Counted from the first letter of the stretch, positions 51,501 through 60,892 are shown. The stretch: 64,000 nucleotides of DNA from JAAUUE01 sp943370025 (GCA_943370025.1 CALRPI020000027.1:1-64000), one strand, 5' to 3'. The notes: generated by a model not told the origin, from the letters alone. Numbers and translations are program-made.

Positions 51501-53219
51501 ATGAGTGGAATAAATCTGAAAAAGTTGCTCACTCGTAAAGAAGTAGCATCAACAATTCGTGAGTTTATAGATGAAAGCTCTATAGCTATTACTGATGTAT
51601 TGGGCAACCTGATTTTAGGAGAGATTGGCGATGGTAATACAGAGAGATTTCCCTTAAAAATTTCTGAAGAGGTATTAGTGGGATGGATTATCGGTGATAA
51701 GCAGGTTAGATCTTTTATCCCAATAATTACCTATATTCTTAATCAAGAAATTGAAAAGAAAAATCTGGCTCAAGAAGTCCTCAGCAAATATCATGAAATC
51801 AATTTCTTCTATCGCCTTTCTGAAAAAATCACTTCTGTTTTAGAGTTGGAATTAGTTGTGAATATAGTCATTGAAGAAGCTAGAAAAATAATTAAAACTA
51901 GTAATGGTTCGATTATGCTTCTAAATCAATCTTCAGGAGTATTAGAAGTTGTGTCTGGTTTTGGGGCGGAGGCTTGTAGTGTGCCGGTGATGCCCGGTCG
52001 AGATATTTCTGGTGATGTTTTTTCTACCGGCATCGCTGAAATAGTCAATGATGTTTTATCGGATAATCGATTTATCCCGACCAAGCATCCGATCAGTTCT
52101 CTAATTTGTGCCCCCTTAAAAACTAGAGACAAAGTGATTGGGATTATTATTTTTAGTAATCAAGAGCCAGTTACTTATACGGCTGCTGATTTAAAGCTAT
52201 TTTCTGCCTTGGCAGGGCAAGCAGCTAAGGCGATCGAGAATTCTCTCCTCTACGCAGAAAAAGAAGAATATGCCCAGACTTTAGAGCAAAAGATCAAAGA
52301 TATTAAACGGAGTGAATTTGACGTTAGACAAAAATCCCAAGAACTAGAAAAAGCTCTGCAAAATCTCCGCCAAGCACAACTACAAATTGTCCAGAGTGAA
52401 AAAATGTCTGCCCTAGGAAATTTAGTGGCCGGAGTGGCTCACGAGATTAATAACCCGATCGGTTTTATTGATGGCAATCTTGGTCAATCTACGATCGCAA
52501 TTCAGGATGTATTGGAATGCTTACAACTTTATCAAAAACATTTCCCCCAGCCGGGGGCGGAGATTACTGCCAAAATTGAGGAAGTTGACCTAGATTATCT
52601 CTTTGAAGATATTCCCAAAATGCTGGAGTCGATGCAGATAGGCTGCGATCGGATCAAAGCTATCAGTACCTCTCTTCGGGTTTTCTCCCGTGCTGATAAA
52701 GAAATAAAAGCCCCCGGAGATATCCATGCCGGGATCGATAGTACTCTGATGATCTTGCAACACCGCCTCAAAGCTAGCAATCATCGTCCGGCTATTCAAG
52801 TCATCCGTAATTATGGAGATATTACTCCAGTCACCTGTTTTCTGGGGCAAATTAACCAAGTATTTATGAATATTTTGGCTAATGCGATCGACTCTTTTGA
52901 TATAAATAGTCAAAGCCTGACTTTTGCAGAGCTAGAGGCAAATCCCCAGCAAATTATTATCACCACAGAATTAATCTTGGCTCAAGAACTAGTAGTCATT
53001 AAAATCAAAGATAATGGCGAAGGCATGTCAGAGTCAGTCCGCATTAGGGTTTTCGACCACTTGTTCACCACCAAAGATGTGGGAGTTGGTACTGGTTTAG
53101 GGCTGGCGATCGCCCGGCAGATTATTGTCGATAAGCACCAAGGAACCCTAGAGGTAAATTCCAGCCCCGGACAGGGGGCAGAGTTTGTGATTACTCTCCC
53201 CCTTGACGAAACGCCCTAA
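51501..53219 (+). CDS. GAF-domain sensor histidine kinase
   Basis: 572 aa, soluble. A small N-terminal domain (about 1-80) is followed by a coiled segment, GAF (about 105-250: YRLSEKITSVLELELVVNIV, SLICAPLKTRDKVIGIIIF), a coiled coil (250-298), a HisKA domain with the phospho-acceptor His314 (LVAGVAHEINNPIGF), and HATPase_c with N (QVFMNILANAIDSF), G1 (IKDNGEGM) and G2 (GTGLGLAIARQI) boxes. The GAF lacks an obvious bilin Cys. No response regulator is adjacent, so it is an orphan kinase. Confidence 0.92.
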   Translation: MSGINLKKLLTRKEVASTIREFIDESSIAITDVLGNLILGEIGDGNTERFPLKISEEVLVGWIIGDKQVRSFIPIITYILNQEIEKKNLAQEVLSKYHEINFFYRLSEKITSVLELELVVNIVIEEARKIIKTSNGSIMLLNQSSGVLEVVSGFGAEACSVPVMPGRDISGDVFSTGIAEIVNDVLSDNRFIPTKHPISSLICAPLKTRDKVIGIIIFSNQEPVTYTAADLKLFSALAGQAAKAIENSLLYAEKEEYAQTLEQKIKDIKRSEFDVRQKSQELEKALQNLRQAQLQIVQSEKMSALGNLVAGVAHEINNPIGFIDGNLGQSTIAIQDVLECLQLYQKHFPQPGAEITAKIEEVDLDYLFEDIPKMLESMQIGCDRIKAISTSLRVFSRADKEIKAPGDIHAGIDSTLMILQHRLKASNHRPAIQVIRNYGDITPVTCFLGQINQVFMNILANAIDSFDINSQSLTFAELEANPQQIIITTELILAQELVVIKIKDNGEGMSESVRIRVFDHLFTTKDVGVGTGLGLAIARQIIVDKHQGTLEVNSSPGQGAEFVITLPLDETP

Positions 53220-53233
53220 CACGACTAATAAAA

Positions 53234-53878
53234 TTACCAACTAGCGATCGCGTTTTTAATAGCTCCACGGGCATCAACTAAGGATTTTTCCCTAGTTTCT
53301 TCCCCCAGATTTAAGCCATCAGCAGTGATAAAAGTCACATCAGTTACGCCCATAAACCCAAAAATAGCTCTCAGGTAAGGTTCATGGAAGTTATAACCCG
53401 CCGCCGGGGTTCCCGCTCTAAAAATCCCTCCTTGGGCGGTGATAATTAGGAGCTTTTTGCCCAACACCAATCCTTCATAGCCATTTGCCCCAATAGCAAA
53501 GGTCTTACCAGCCCGGACGATTTGGTCAATATAAGCCTTGAAGGCAGCAGGAATATTTAGGTTATACATGGGGACTGCAAACACATAGCGATCGGCTGCT
53601 AGAAATTCTTCTACTAGGGTATCTGAAAGACTAATTGCCGCTTTTAGTTCTGGGGAATGATCCGCCGGAGAACTAAAGGCAGCAGCAATCCAACTTTCAT
53701 CTACGTAGGGCAGGGGATTATGCCCCAAATCTCGATAGGTTGTAGTGTCAGTAGGATGGGCTGCTTGCCAACCAGCGATGAATTCTTGGGCAAGAGTGCG
53801 GGAGATCGAGCGAGAGTGCTTTGCACTGGCTTCGCCAACGCCCCGGGGACTAGCATCAATATGCAGAACTTGAGACAT
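53234..53878 (-). CDS. azoR: FMN-dependent NADH-azoreductase (flavodoxin-like quinone reductase)
   Basis: 214 aa. MSQVLHIDASPRG at the N-terminus is the FMN phosphate loop with SxSR-like AKHSRSISRTLA after it. VFAVPMYNLNIPAAFKAYID and ITAQGGIFRAG are AzoR signatures. Reduces quinones, azo compounds or electrophiles with NADH through FMN. Divergent from an HxlR regulator gene, the common arrangement for inducible quinone/diamide defence. Confidence 0.92.
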   Translation of the reverse strand: MSQVLHIDASPRGVGEASAKHSRSISRTLAQEFIAGWQAAHPTDTTTYRDLGHNPLPYVDESWIAAAFSSPADHSPELKAAISLSDTLVEEFLAADRYVFAVPMYNLNIPAAFKAYIDQIVRAGKTFAIGANGYEGLVLGKKLLIITAQGGIFRAGTPAAGYNFHEPYLRAIFGFMGVTDVTFITADGLNLGEETREKSLVDARGAIKNAIASW

Positions 53879-54084
53879 GGGATTCTTTTGCCTTTTAGAG
53901 ATTAATTTTATAGCAACTGCTAAGGGAGATAGGACAATTAGAGGAGTAGAACCTTTGCCGAGCGAGAGTTTAACTACTCAAACTCCCTAGCGACTACTAG
54001 AGTTTGGTTAATATTCACCACAAAATCTATTTTGGAAAGAAAATTTTCAGGTGATAAACTACATACTAAGAGTAACTAGTTTCC

Positions 54085-54141
54085 AAAGTAAAGTAGTTGC
54101 TGTAAAGTAAGTAAGTCACTACAAAGTGTCTATTGAAAAGT
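54085..54141. promoter_or_regulatory. Cluster of five AAAGT direct repeats in the azoR/HxlR intergenic region
   Basis: AAAGT occurs at 54085, 54090, 54104, 54123 and 54137 (steps 5, 14, 19, 14), in a 287-bp divergent control region. Candidate binding sites for the HxlR regulator; the spacing is irregular, so this is tentative. Confidence 0.35.
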
Positions 54142-54165
54142 AATTAGTAAAATCTGTTGATAACT

Positions 54166-54543
54166 ATGTCCCAATCAGAAAATAGTCAGCCATGCCCTGT
54201 CAGTATCCTAGTTTCTTTGCTATCTGGTCCCTGGACTCTATATATTCTTTGGGTATTAGGTAGTAGAGAATCCATGCGTTTCGGAGCCTTGCATCGAGAG
54301 ATTCAGGGTATATCTACCAAAGTTCTCACAGAAAGATTACGGATGCTAGAGACTGAAGGTATTATTTACCGAGAATACAAATCTACGATCCCGCCTCAAG
54401 TTACCTATGGGCTAACCGATCGAGGTCAGGAACTCATGGGAGTCATTGAACAAATTGATACGATCGCTCAACGCTGGTATGGTCAGCCCCAACCAGATGG
54501 GGCTAAAGACAAAGATGCAATTATGGCAACCCACTACCATTAG
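54166..54543 (+). CDS. HxlR-family regulator divergent from azoR
   Basis: 125 aa from the ATG at 54166; the TTG nine bases earlier is less likely. Residues CPVSILVSLLSGPWTLYILW carry the N-terminal Cys (Cys9) that senses electrophiles in many HxlR/YodB proteins. GISTKVLTERLRMLETEGII is the recognition helix, followed by YREYKSTIPPQVTYGLTDRG. Probably represses azoR and releases it on thiol modification. A second HxlR protein is at 42739. Confidence 0.9.
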   Translation: MSQSENSQPCPVSILVSLLSGPWTLYILWVLGSRESMRFGALHREIQGISTKVLTERLRMLETEGIIYREYKSTIPPQVTYGLTDRGQELMGVIEQIDTIAQRWYGQPQPDGAKDKDAIMATHYH

Positions 54544-54633
54544 GGATTTGTCATAATTTAAAGTACCAGTGCTGGCTTCGACTCCGCTCAGCCAGCGTTT
54601 TGCTTATTGGTACAATATTTTCGGGCAAGTCCC

Positions 54634-56109
54634 TTAGCGATGCCGGATAAAATCGTAGATATCTAGATACTTTTCTCCCGGATGATGCCAAGAATTATCA
54701 TGATTCATCCCTTGGATCGCTAATTTTTGGAAATCTTTGGGGGAATCGTACCAGAGGTCGATCGCCCGATTCAGGGCAGATTCTAAGCCTTGACTATCGG
54801 GTTCAAAGAACATAAACCCATTCCGCTCTTCTGGAAGATGTTTAGTATCATAGTCATAATCAAAAACTGTATTTAACAACCCTCCCACCCCCCGAACAAT
54901 AGGAATTGTGCCGTACCGTAGCCCGATCATCTGGGTGAGACCGCAGGGTTCGTAGTTGCTGGGAACCACAATCATGTCAGCTCCAGCATAGATCAGGTGC
55001 GATAGCTCTTCATTAAAACCTAGTTCTAAGTGGCAGTCTGGATGATCGACTAAGTGTAATTTTTCATGCCAGAACCAAGTATTGATCACGGATTCGGTGG
55101 CAGAACCCAAGAGGACAAACTGCCCGCTCCTAGCTAGGGTATGGTAGAGGGCATGGTGGACTAGATGGACTCCTTTTTGGGCATCTAGCCTGCCGATGTA
55201 GCAAACTAGGGGCTTGTCTTCCTGCCGTAGCCCTAGCCGGGCTTGTAGCTCCTGTTTATTTTTGGCTTTGTTGCCTAAATCTTTGCTGCTGTAGTGGTGG
55301 GGAATAAAGCGATCGCTCTCTGGATTCCAGACATCATAATCAATCCCATTCAAAATTCCCCCAAATTTATGCTGATGGAGTTCGAGGGTATGCCCTAAAC
55401 CATAGCCAATATCGCTAAATCTGGCCTCCCAAGCATGGTGGGGCGAGACTGTATTCACAAAGTTCGAGTAGACAATCCCCCCTTTCATAAAGTTAATGGC
55501 AAAGGGATTAAAGTTGTCTTGGAGGCGATCGTAATTATAGTAATACGTCTCATTATTTAAGCCCGTTCCCCGCAACACTTCCATGCCTGCCAAACCTTGA
55601 TGCTTGAAATTATGGATGGTGTAGCAGACTCGTTGGTTAGCCATGCCGTAGAACTTATACATTTCATAAAGCATGACCGGCACTAAGCCCGTTTGCCAGT
55701 CGTGGCAATGGATCACGTCGGGGCGTTTATTAGATTGCAACAAAAACTCCAAAGCTGCCTTACTAAAAAAAGCAAAGCGGAGATTATCGTCATTGCCGCC
55801 GTAGTAATAGCCGCGATCGAAGAAATTATCCTCCGAATAGGGCTGAATGAAAAAGCACAACCGCCCATGCACCCAGCCACAAAAAACCGAACAACGAATT
55901 GCCCCTCCATTCCAAGGTACAGACAGATCTCTATAGGCATCATGCAAGCCCCAGATTTGGTCGTAGCGCATACAGTCATACATGGGCAGAATTAGTTCTA
56001 CCGTATGCCCCTGGTTTTCCAATTCCCGACTCAACCCATAAATCACATCTCCCAAGCCACCAGCCTTAATTACTGGGGCGCACTCCGAAGCAATCTGCAC
56101 AATGTACAT
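54634..56109 (-). CDS. glgA: Glycogen synthase, GlgA2-like
   Basis: 491 aa. GT5 family transferring glucose from ADP-glucose to alpha-1,4-glucan. The ADP-glucose loop is seen as IKAGGLGDVIYGLSREL. It continues with DVIHCHDWQTGLVP, VCYTIHNFKHQGLAG and PLVCYIGRLDAQKGVHLV, and ends with VVPSNYEPCGLTQMIGLRYGT (catalytic Glu region). The KAGGLGDV loop and MYIVQIASE start are closer to GlgA2 of Synechocystis than to GlgA1. Monocistronic. Confidence 0.93.
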   Translation of the reverse strand: MYIVQIASECAPVIKAGGLGDVIYGLSRELENQGHTVELILPMYDCMRYDQIWGLHDAYRDLSVPWNGGAIRCSVFCGWVHGRLCFFIQPYSEDNFFDRGYYYGGNDDNLRFAFFSKAALEFLLQSNKRPDVIHCHDWQTGLVPVMLYEMYKFYGMANQRVCYTIHNFKHQGLAGMEVLRGTGLNNETYYYNYDRLQDNFNPFAINFMKGGIVYSNFVNTVSPHHAWEARFSDIGYGLGHTLELHQHKFGGILNGIDYDVWNPESDRFIPHHYSSKDLGNKAKNKQELQARLGLRQEDKPLVCYIGRLDAQKGVHLVHHALYHTLARSGQFVLLGSATESVINTWFWHEKLHLVDHPDCHLELGFNEELSHLIYAGADMIVVPSNYEPCGLTQMIGLRYGTIPIVRGVGGLLNTVFDYDYDTKHLPEERNGFMFFEPDSQGLESALNRAIDLWYDSPKDFQKLAIQGMNHDNSWHHPGEKYLDIYDFIRHR

Positions 56110-56246
56110 GAATAATCTTTTACCTAAAAACTTAATTTTATACTTGATAAAATAAGGGTTTAGGATTTACGGTACAATTCCTGTGATTAACAAGAACGAT
56201 CGCCCAAACCCTAAACCCTTACATCAGAAACCCTCGTAGCTGATTA

Positions 56247-57566
56247 TTAGCTGATCCATTCTAGGACTGCATCTTCCTTGGTGTTGGTGTGGCGAGAAGG
56301 AGTTTCCCGCTCAAACTTCATGTGGATCGATCGAGTCTGCTCCCCATCCACAGCTACCGCCATAATTGGGTAATCAATCAAACCATCTTGGAAAGACATC
56401 TGGAACCTAAAAGTCCCATCCGCACTCAGCTTAATTGGTTGACCACCAATAGTTACCGTGGCATCTGGTTCCGTTGCTCCATAGACAATCAACTCAGCAT
56501 CAGCGACTAGCCAGAACTTGCGGGGTTGGCTAGGAGGCAGCGAAGCTCCAAAACCTACACCAGACATATTCATGCCCACGCCGGACATATTCAATCCAGA
56601 AGTAGTTGGCACTGCCCACATGCCTACTCCAGAGGGGAACACGTACGAACTCAGAGCCTGTTCGTGCATGGGGACTTGCTGCATCGAGCCAAACAGCGAA
56701 CCAACTACCCGTTGAGCTTCGCTGGATTGAGCCATATCAAAGATTTGATCATAGATTTGGTTACTAGCCAAGCCCATGCCGCCATTTTTCCCGGCTGCGG
56801 CATAACGACGGCTGGGGGGAATTAGTTGCATGAAGGTCTTGCCACTGAGGTCTTCATCCCAGTTAATGGTCAAGAAATGATCTTCAATCCAATCGCTAGG
56901 ATATACGGGAGGCACCCGGACTGAGGCAGAGCGAGCCAGCACTAGCCAACGGCCATCAGCACAACGATAGCCAATATCTACGGTGTACTCGCGATCACTC
57001 ACCGGCATTGGCAAATACCACTCCCGCGCCAACTCATCACAGGGATACTCCTGAACGCTATGGGCACTCTGGAATTCCAAACTAATATCTGTTACGTCAT
57101 AGATGCGTAGAGCTAATTGCTGTCCTCCTTGGCGGCGGAGTTCTTCTTTGTGGTCATTGGGGATATCCCAGTAAGCATAAGCCCATTGAGGATCGCGGGG
57201 CATCAGGACAATCCGACTTTCACCATAGCCAGAGGGCAGGTCTGCCAACCCATGATCAACATCCGCCAAAGTTAAATCCTCTAAAGGGGTAGGTTCACCT
57301 AAGTCAAATTTTTTGGATTCTATTGATTTCACGTCTGCCTCCGGGATAGTGATTGGTTTTAGGGTATTAAAAGCTGCCATAGGAGCTACGGGTGTTGAAG
57401 TTGTTATAGAGGAAGGTGAGGAAGGTTCTATTTTTGCTTTCTTCAAGATTTCCTCTAATAACTGCTCTTTCCGCATCCGACTGTAGCGAGAAATGTTGTA
57501 CTCACTGGCAACTTTACGAAGCTGCCTTAAAGTCATTTCCTCTAAGGGGGGTTGTTCTCTTGCCAT
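56247..57566 (-). CDS. DUF4912 protein with N-terminal Rho-N/SAP-like domain
   Basis: 439 aa. Residues 8-45 (LEEMTLRQLRKVASEYNISR, YSRMRKEQLLEEILKKA) form a Rho N-terminal or SAP-like helix pair, usually nucleic-acid binding. DUF4912 follows at about 110-260: SRIVLMPRDPQWAYAYWDIP, ALRIYDVTDI, EWYLPMPVSDREYTVDIGY. The middle has Gly/Met-rich repeats (SGVGMNMSGVG). The end is a beta-rich segment (ELIVYGATEPDATVTIGG, ADGTFRFQMSFQDG). Function unknown; the domain mix suggests a scaffold. Confidence 0.85.
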   Translation of the reverse strand: MAREQPPLEEMTLRQLRKVASEYNISRYSRMRKEQLLEEILKKAKIEPSSPSSITTSTPVAPMAAFNTLKPITIPEADVKSIESKKFDLGEPTPLEDLTLADVDHGLADLPSGYGESRIVLMPRDPQWAYAYWDIPNDHKEELRRQGGQQLALRIYDVTDISLEFQSAHSVQEYPCDELAREWYLPMPVSDREYTVDIGYRCADGRWLVLARSASVRVPPVYPSDWIEDHFLTINWDEDLSGKTFMQLIPPSRRYAAAGKNGGMGLASNQIYDQIFDMAQSSEAQRVVGSLFGSMQQVPMHEQALSSYVFPSGVGMWAVPTTSGLNMSGVGMNMSGVGFGASLPPSQPRKFWLVADAELIVYGATEPDATVTIGGQPIKLSADGTFRFQMSFQDGLIDYPIMAVAVDGEQTRSIHMKFERETPSRHTNTKEDAVLEWIS

Positions 57567-57984
57567 AGGATTAGGATTTAGGACTACTAACTAGATAGAA
57601 GAGCGCTTCAGCTTGTTGGCGGAGCTTTCTCCCCTAGTTTGAATAATTTAGTCACCAAAGTCTGGCAACCTGACCAAAAACCAAGTAGATAACTTGAATT
57701 TCTGGTAATTAACTGTATTTCTTTGGGATCGTGGGGATCACACTATTAAGAATATGTAACAAATTTACTTTGGTCAAGGGGGATCAGGGGAAATATTTGG
57801 GCTTTTATGATGGTTTAACGACATATTAGCTAATTGCGGGATCGGTATGTCATGAAGTCCTGACATATTTGATCTCCGAGTTGATTGATAGAAGATTAGG
57901 CTACATATTTTTGACCCTGAAAGTTTTTTGCAGGGTCGGTCTTGTAAACTGATTTTCAGTAGCTGTCATCAAACATTAGATAGT
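57567..57984. other. Intergenic region between DUF4912 gene and WYL relic
   Basis: 418 bp without a gene. Two small inverted repeats: TATGTCA/TGACATA at 57846-57867 and GACCCTG/CAGGGTC at about 57913-57937. The second lies about 50 bp before the relic's ATG. The start of the DUF4912 leader lies on the left side. Confidence 0.5.
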
Positions 57985-58349
57985 ATGCCTAAGCATTTAG
58001 AAAGATTGCTAGAGTTAGATAGGCTAATCCGTTCACCAAAACGTTATACGGCTAGTGGCTTTGCTGAGGCTTTGGATGTAAGTGAACGCACAGTGCGGAG
58101 TGATCTTGATTGTCTTCGCAGCTCCCTTGGTAAATAATCGCCAAAAAGGTTATTACTACAGCGATCGGACTTGGCGATTGGAGAATATTCCTTTAACCAA
58201 AGGTGAGCTTTTTGCTTTGACGTTGGGGGCTAAGATACTTCAATCCTATGCGGGTTCTGCATATGCTGAGGAGTTGAAGTCGGCGATCGAGCAGTTGAGC
58301 CGCCGGATGCCGGAAAAGACGTGGGTGAATTGGCAAGGATTAGCCCAAT
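57985..58349 (+). pseudogene. Broken WYL-type HTH regulator (5' part)
   Basis: ATG at 57985 opens MPKHLERLLELDRLIRSPKR and then VSERTVRSDLDCLR, an HTH_11-type N-terminus. At about 58117 a small deletion shifts frame, and the second frame continues NNRQKGYYYSDRTWRLENIP, LTKGELFALTLGAKILQSYA and SAIEQLSRRMPEKTWVNWQG, the pre-WYL region. The gene then stops abruptly at about 58350, where a reversed toxin fragment begins. WYL regulators sense nucleotides or nucleic acids and often control defence genes. Inactive here. Confidence 0.75.
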
Positions 58350-58514
58350 CGAAAAATAACCCTTAAGATTACCTGAAAGTCTTTCATAAGGAGGACTAAA
58401 AGGATCCTTTTTCAAGATTTCTAGTAATGAGCTGACATTAGCCTCTAAATTAGCAACTTTGAGTTTCTTAGCGTCCTTCACGGCGGTGCGGCTAAACTCA
58501 ATCTTCCAGTCCAT
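58350..58514 (-). pseudogene. Truncated YoeB/Txe-type toxin
   Basis: 55 codons match the N-terminal half of Txe/YoeB toxins: MDWKIEFSRTAVKDAKKLKV, LLEILKKDPFSPPYERLSG, NLKGYFS. The RRIN..HRLVY strand and the catalytic C-terminal His-Tyr are missing: the frame runs into the complement of the WYL relic and ends at 58230 in unrelated sequence. The start overlaps the antitoxin stop by 17 bp. Toxicity should be lost. Confidence 0.8.
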
Positions 58515-58761
58515 TCAATGCACCCATAAACTCATCCTCCGAGACCCAATCATCTGCTTGTTCCGCCGCTCTAATCGATTCAATAAGCTGGGGAATAGAT
58601 TGCAAATAAAGAGTCTCTTGGATACTTTCCCAATCAGCTTTTGATAATAAAACAGCATCACCGTGACGACTGGTGATGATCCTTGGTAAATGATCTTGAT
58701 TAACCTTCGCAACCAAGTTAAATAAGTTAGCCCTTGCTTCACTAGCCTTGAGAATTTCCAT
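58498..58761 (-). CDS. Orphaned antitoxin, Phd/YefM family
   Basis: About 87 aa from the ATG at 58761, preceded by GAGGT. MEILKASEARANLFNLVAKV, then HLPRIITSRHGDAVLLSKAD and WESIQETLYLQSIP form a complete YefM fold. A TTGTAC half-site lies just upstream, near 58773-58780. Its toxin partner is truncated, so it may now act only as an autorepressor or cross-neutralise other toxins. Confidence 0.85.
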   Translation of the reverse strand: MEILKASEARANLFNLVAKVNQDHLPRIITSRHGDAVLLSKADWESIQETLYLQSIPQLIESIRAAEQADDWVSEDEFMGALNGLED

Positions 58762-58884
58762 AAATACCTCGTATCCGTACAACTAATTGTCCCAATATCA
58801 TTTACCATGATCACAAAATATCGAAGAAATTAGTTTGCACTAAAACCAGATTAAGATTGGTAACGAGTCATAATTAATTAACAC

Positions 58885-58978
58885 AGCACTTACAAATTTG
58901 GACATTTTTGCGGGCGCGGAGTGCCCGCAAAAATGTCCCCCAGAATCCTAGATAATTCGTTGACAGAGCGTAAATCCT
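58885..58978. repeat. MITE-like element, AGGACTTACGC family (copy 5)
   Basis: 94 bp, AGCACTTAC to GCGTAAATCCT, with perfect internal arms GGACATTTTTGCGGGC/GCCCGCAAAAATGTCC and the family block ATAATTCGTTGACAGAGCG. Confidence 0.65.
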
Positions 58979-59014
58979 ATTAACTAGCAATAACAATCAA
59001 ACTTATTTTAAGTT

Positions 59015-60208
59015 ATGCCCTTGAGTCGTCGTCAGTTTTTGTTGGGGAGCCTCCTCCTTGGGGGGAGTGGCACAGCAGTAATTGCCCATCAAACTATTTC
59101 TCGCAGCAACAGTTCTGGAAGTACCGTTTCTCCTCCGTCTTCGGCTATCAATACTAGTACCACTATTTCTAACCCCGTCCCCGTCAATAGCCCCGCTGTT
59201 CAAGTATCCCCCGCCCCCAAGGGCTTGTTTGCTCCCGTCAAGAAAGATGTGCGGATTGTGGTGATCAGCGACCTGAATAGTAGCTATGGCTCTACCACCT
59301 ACGACCCAGAAGTTACCAAGGGGATTGCCTTGATTCCCGATTGGCAGCCAGATTTAGTTCTTTGTGGCGGGGATATGGTGGCGGGGCAGTATCCTTCCCT
59401 GACCCCAGAGCAGATTAAAGCTATGTGGCAGGGTTTTGATGCCAATATTGCGGCTCCTTTGCGCCGGGCAAATATTCCCTTTGGGTTTACGATCGGCAAC
59501 CACGATGCTTCGGCGGCGAAGGGAGTCCGGGGACAGTTTTTGTTTCAAGGAGAGCGGGACTTTGCCAGTGCCTACTGGAACGATCCCCAACACAATCCGG
59601 GACTAAACTTTGTCGACAAAGCCCAATTCCCCTTCTCCTATACCTTCCAGCAAAATGACGTGTTTTATCTGGTTTGGGATGCTTCAACTTCCCGAATGAC
59701 CCCAGAACAAGTTGCTTGGGCGGAAAGAAGTTTAGCTAGTCCAGCAGCACAGAATGCCAAATTTCGGATCGCGATCGGTCACTTGCCCCTCTATGCCGTC
59801 TCCGTGGGACGGGCAGAGTTGGGAGAAATTTTGAGTGATGCCGAGCAGTTGCGATCGCTCCTGGAACGCTCCAAAGTCCACACCTACATCAGCGGTCACC
59901 ACCACGCCTACTACCCCGCCCATAAAGGTCAATTGCAACTATTACACACAGGCATCCTCGGCTCTGGACCCCGCCCCTTGCTGAATAGCGACCTTGCCCC
60001 TTTCAAGACTATTACTGTCCTAGATATTGATCTACGGGCTGGAGATACCACCTACACCACCTACGACATGAAAACTATGGAACTGGTGAATATCAAAATC
60101 CTACCCCGCCTCATTGCTGGCCCCAATGGAACAATTCTCCGCCGGGATGTGGAGCCTAGTGACCTGACCCCAGAGGAAAAATCCTTGACCTTTACCCCAA
60201 GTAGTTGA
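59015..60208 (+). CDS. Tat-exported metallophosphoesterase
   Basis: 397 aa. Twin-arginine signal SRRQFLLGSLLLGG at the N-terminus, then a Ser/Thr/Pro linker. Calcineurin-like motifs are VVISDLNSSYG (DxN in place of the usual DxH), LVLCGGDMVAGQYP, FTIGNHDAS, IAIGHLPLYA and YISGHHHAYYP. Periplasmic phosphatase or phosphodiesterase of unknown substrate. The two-metal site is otherwise intact. Followed after 34 bp by a PlsC gene. Confidence 0.88.
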   Translation: MPLSRRQFLLGSLLLGGSGTAVIAHQTISRSNSSGSTVSPPSSAINTSTTISNPVPVNSPAVQVSPAPKGLFAPVKKDVRIVVISDLNSSYGSTTYDPEVTKGIALIPDWQPDLVLCGGDMVAGQYPSLTPEQIKAMWQGFDANIAAPLRRANIPFGFTIGNHDASAAKGVRGQFLFQGERDFASAYWNDPQHNPGLNFVDKAQFPFSYTFQQNDVFYLVWDASTSRMTPEQVAWAERSLASPAAQNAKFRIAIGHLPLYAVSVGRAELGEILSDAEQLRSLLERSKVHTYISGHHHAYYPAHKGQLQLLHTGILGSGPRPLLNSDLAPFKTITVLDIDLRAGDTTYTTYDMKTMELVNIKILPRLIAGPNGTILRRDVEPSDLTPEEKSLTFTPSS

Positions 60209-60242
60209 TAGTTTGATAGGACTTAAGCAACTTCTCATCAAT

Positions 60243-60878
60243 ATGGAACCAAGCCGCGAACCCTTTGCCAGTTTATTGTTGTACTACCTATTCAAATGGT
60301 CAGTAGTTAGCCCCGCTTTATATACCTATTTTCAAGGCAGGGTTTATGGGGCAGAGCTAGTCCCCAATGATGGCAAATTAGTCGTGGTCAGCAACCATGC
60401 CAGTGTGTTTGATCCGCCCCTGCTTTCCTGTGCGGTGCGCCGTCCGGTGGCTTTTATGGCGAAGGAAGAGTTATTCCATGTGCCAGTGTTGAAACACGGG
60501 ATCAAGCTATACGGGGCTTATCCCGTCAAGCGGGGGGCATCCGATCGCGCGGCGCTGAAATCTGCCATCAATTCCCTCAACCAAGGCTGGGCAACGGGGG
60601 TATTTTTGCAGGGAACCCGCTCGATCGATGGACGAATTACAGATCCTAAACTGGGAGCCGCCCTAATTGCCGCCATGAGCAACTCCCCGATTCTGCCCGT
60701 CAGCCTTTGGGGTACGGAAAAAATTCTCCTAAAAGGTTCCGTGCCCCAGCCTGTGCCCATCACCATTCGGATTGGTCAAGTGATCCCGCCTCCAGAATCT
60801 ACAAAACGAGAATGCCTAGAAACCGTCACCCAAGAATGTGCTAACGTAATCAATGGACTACACTCTCTAGGAAGATAA
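60243..60878 (+). CDS. 1-acyl-sn-glycerol-3-phosphate acyltransferase (PlsC family)
   Basis: 211 aa from the ATG at 60243; a TTG at 60213 is possible but homologues start at MxxSREPFASL. Motif I is VVSNHASVFDPPLL (HX4D); motif II/III is VFLQGTRSIDG, where the usual EGTR is QGTR, and motif IV is ILPVSLWGTE. It adds the second acyl chain to lysophosphatidate at the inner membrane face. The Glu-to-Gln change in motif III is unusual and may affect substrate choice. Confidence 0.87.
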   Translation: MEPSREPFASLLLYYLFKWSVVSPALYTYFQGRVYGAELVPNDGKLVVVSNHASVFDPPLLSCAVRRPVAFMAKEELFHVPVLKHGIKLYGAYPVKRGASDRAALKSAINSLNQGWATGVFLQGTRSIDGRITDPKLGAALIAAMSNSPILPVSLWGTEKILLKGSVPQPVPITIRIGQVIPPPESTKRECLETVTQECANVINGLHSLGR

Positions 60879-60892
60879 ACCGTTCTCTTTTC

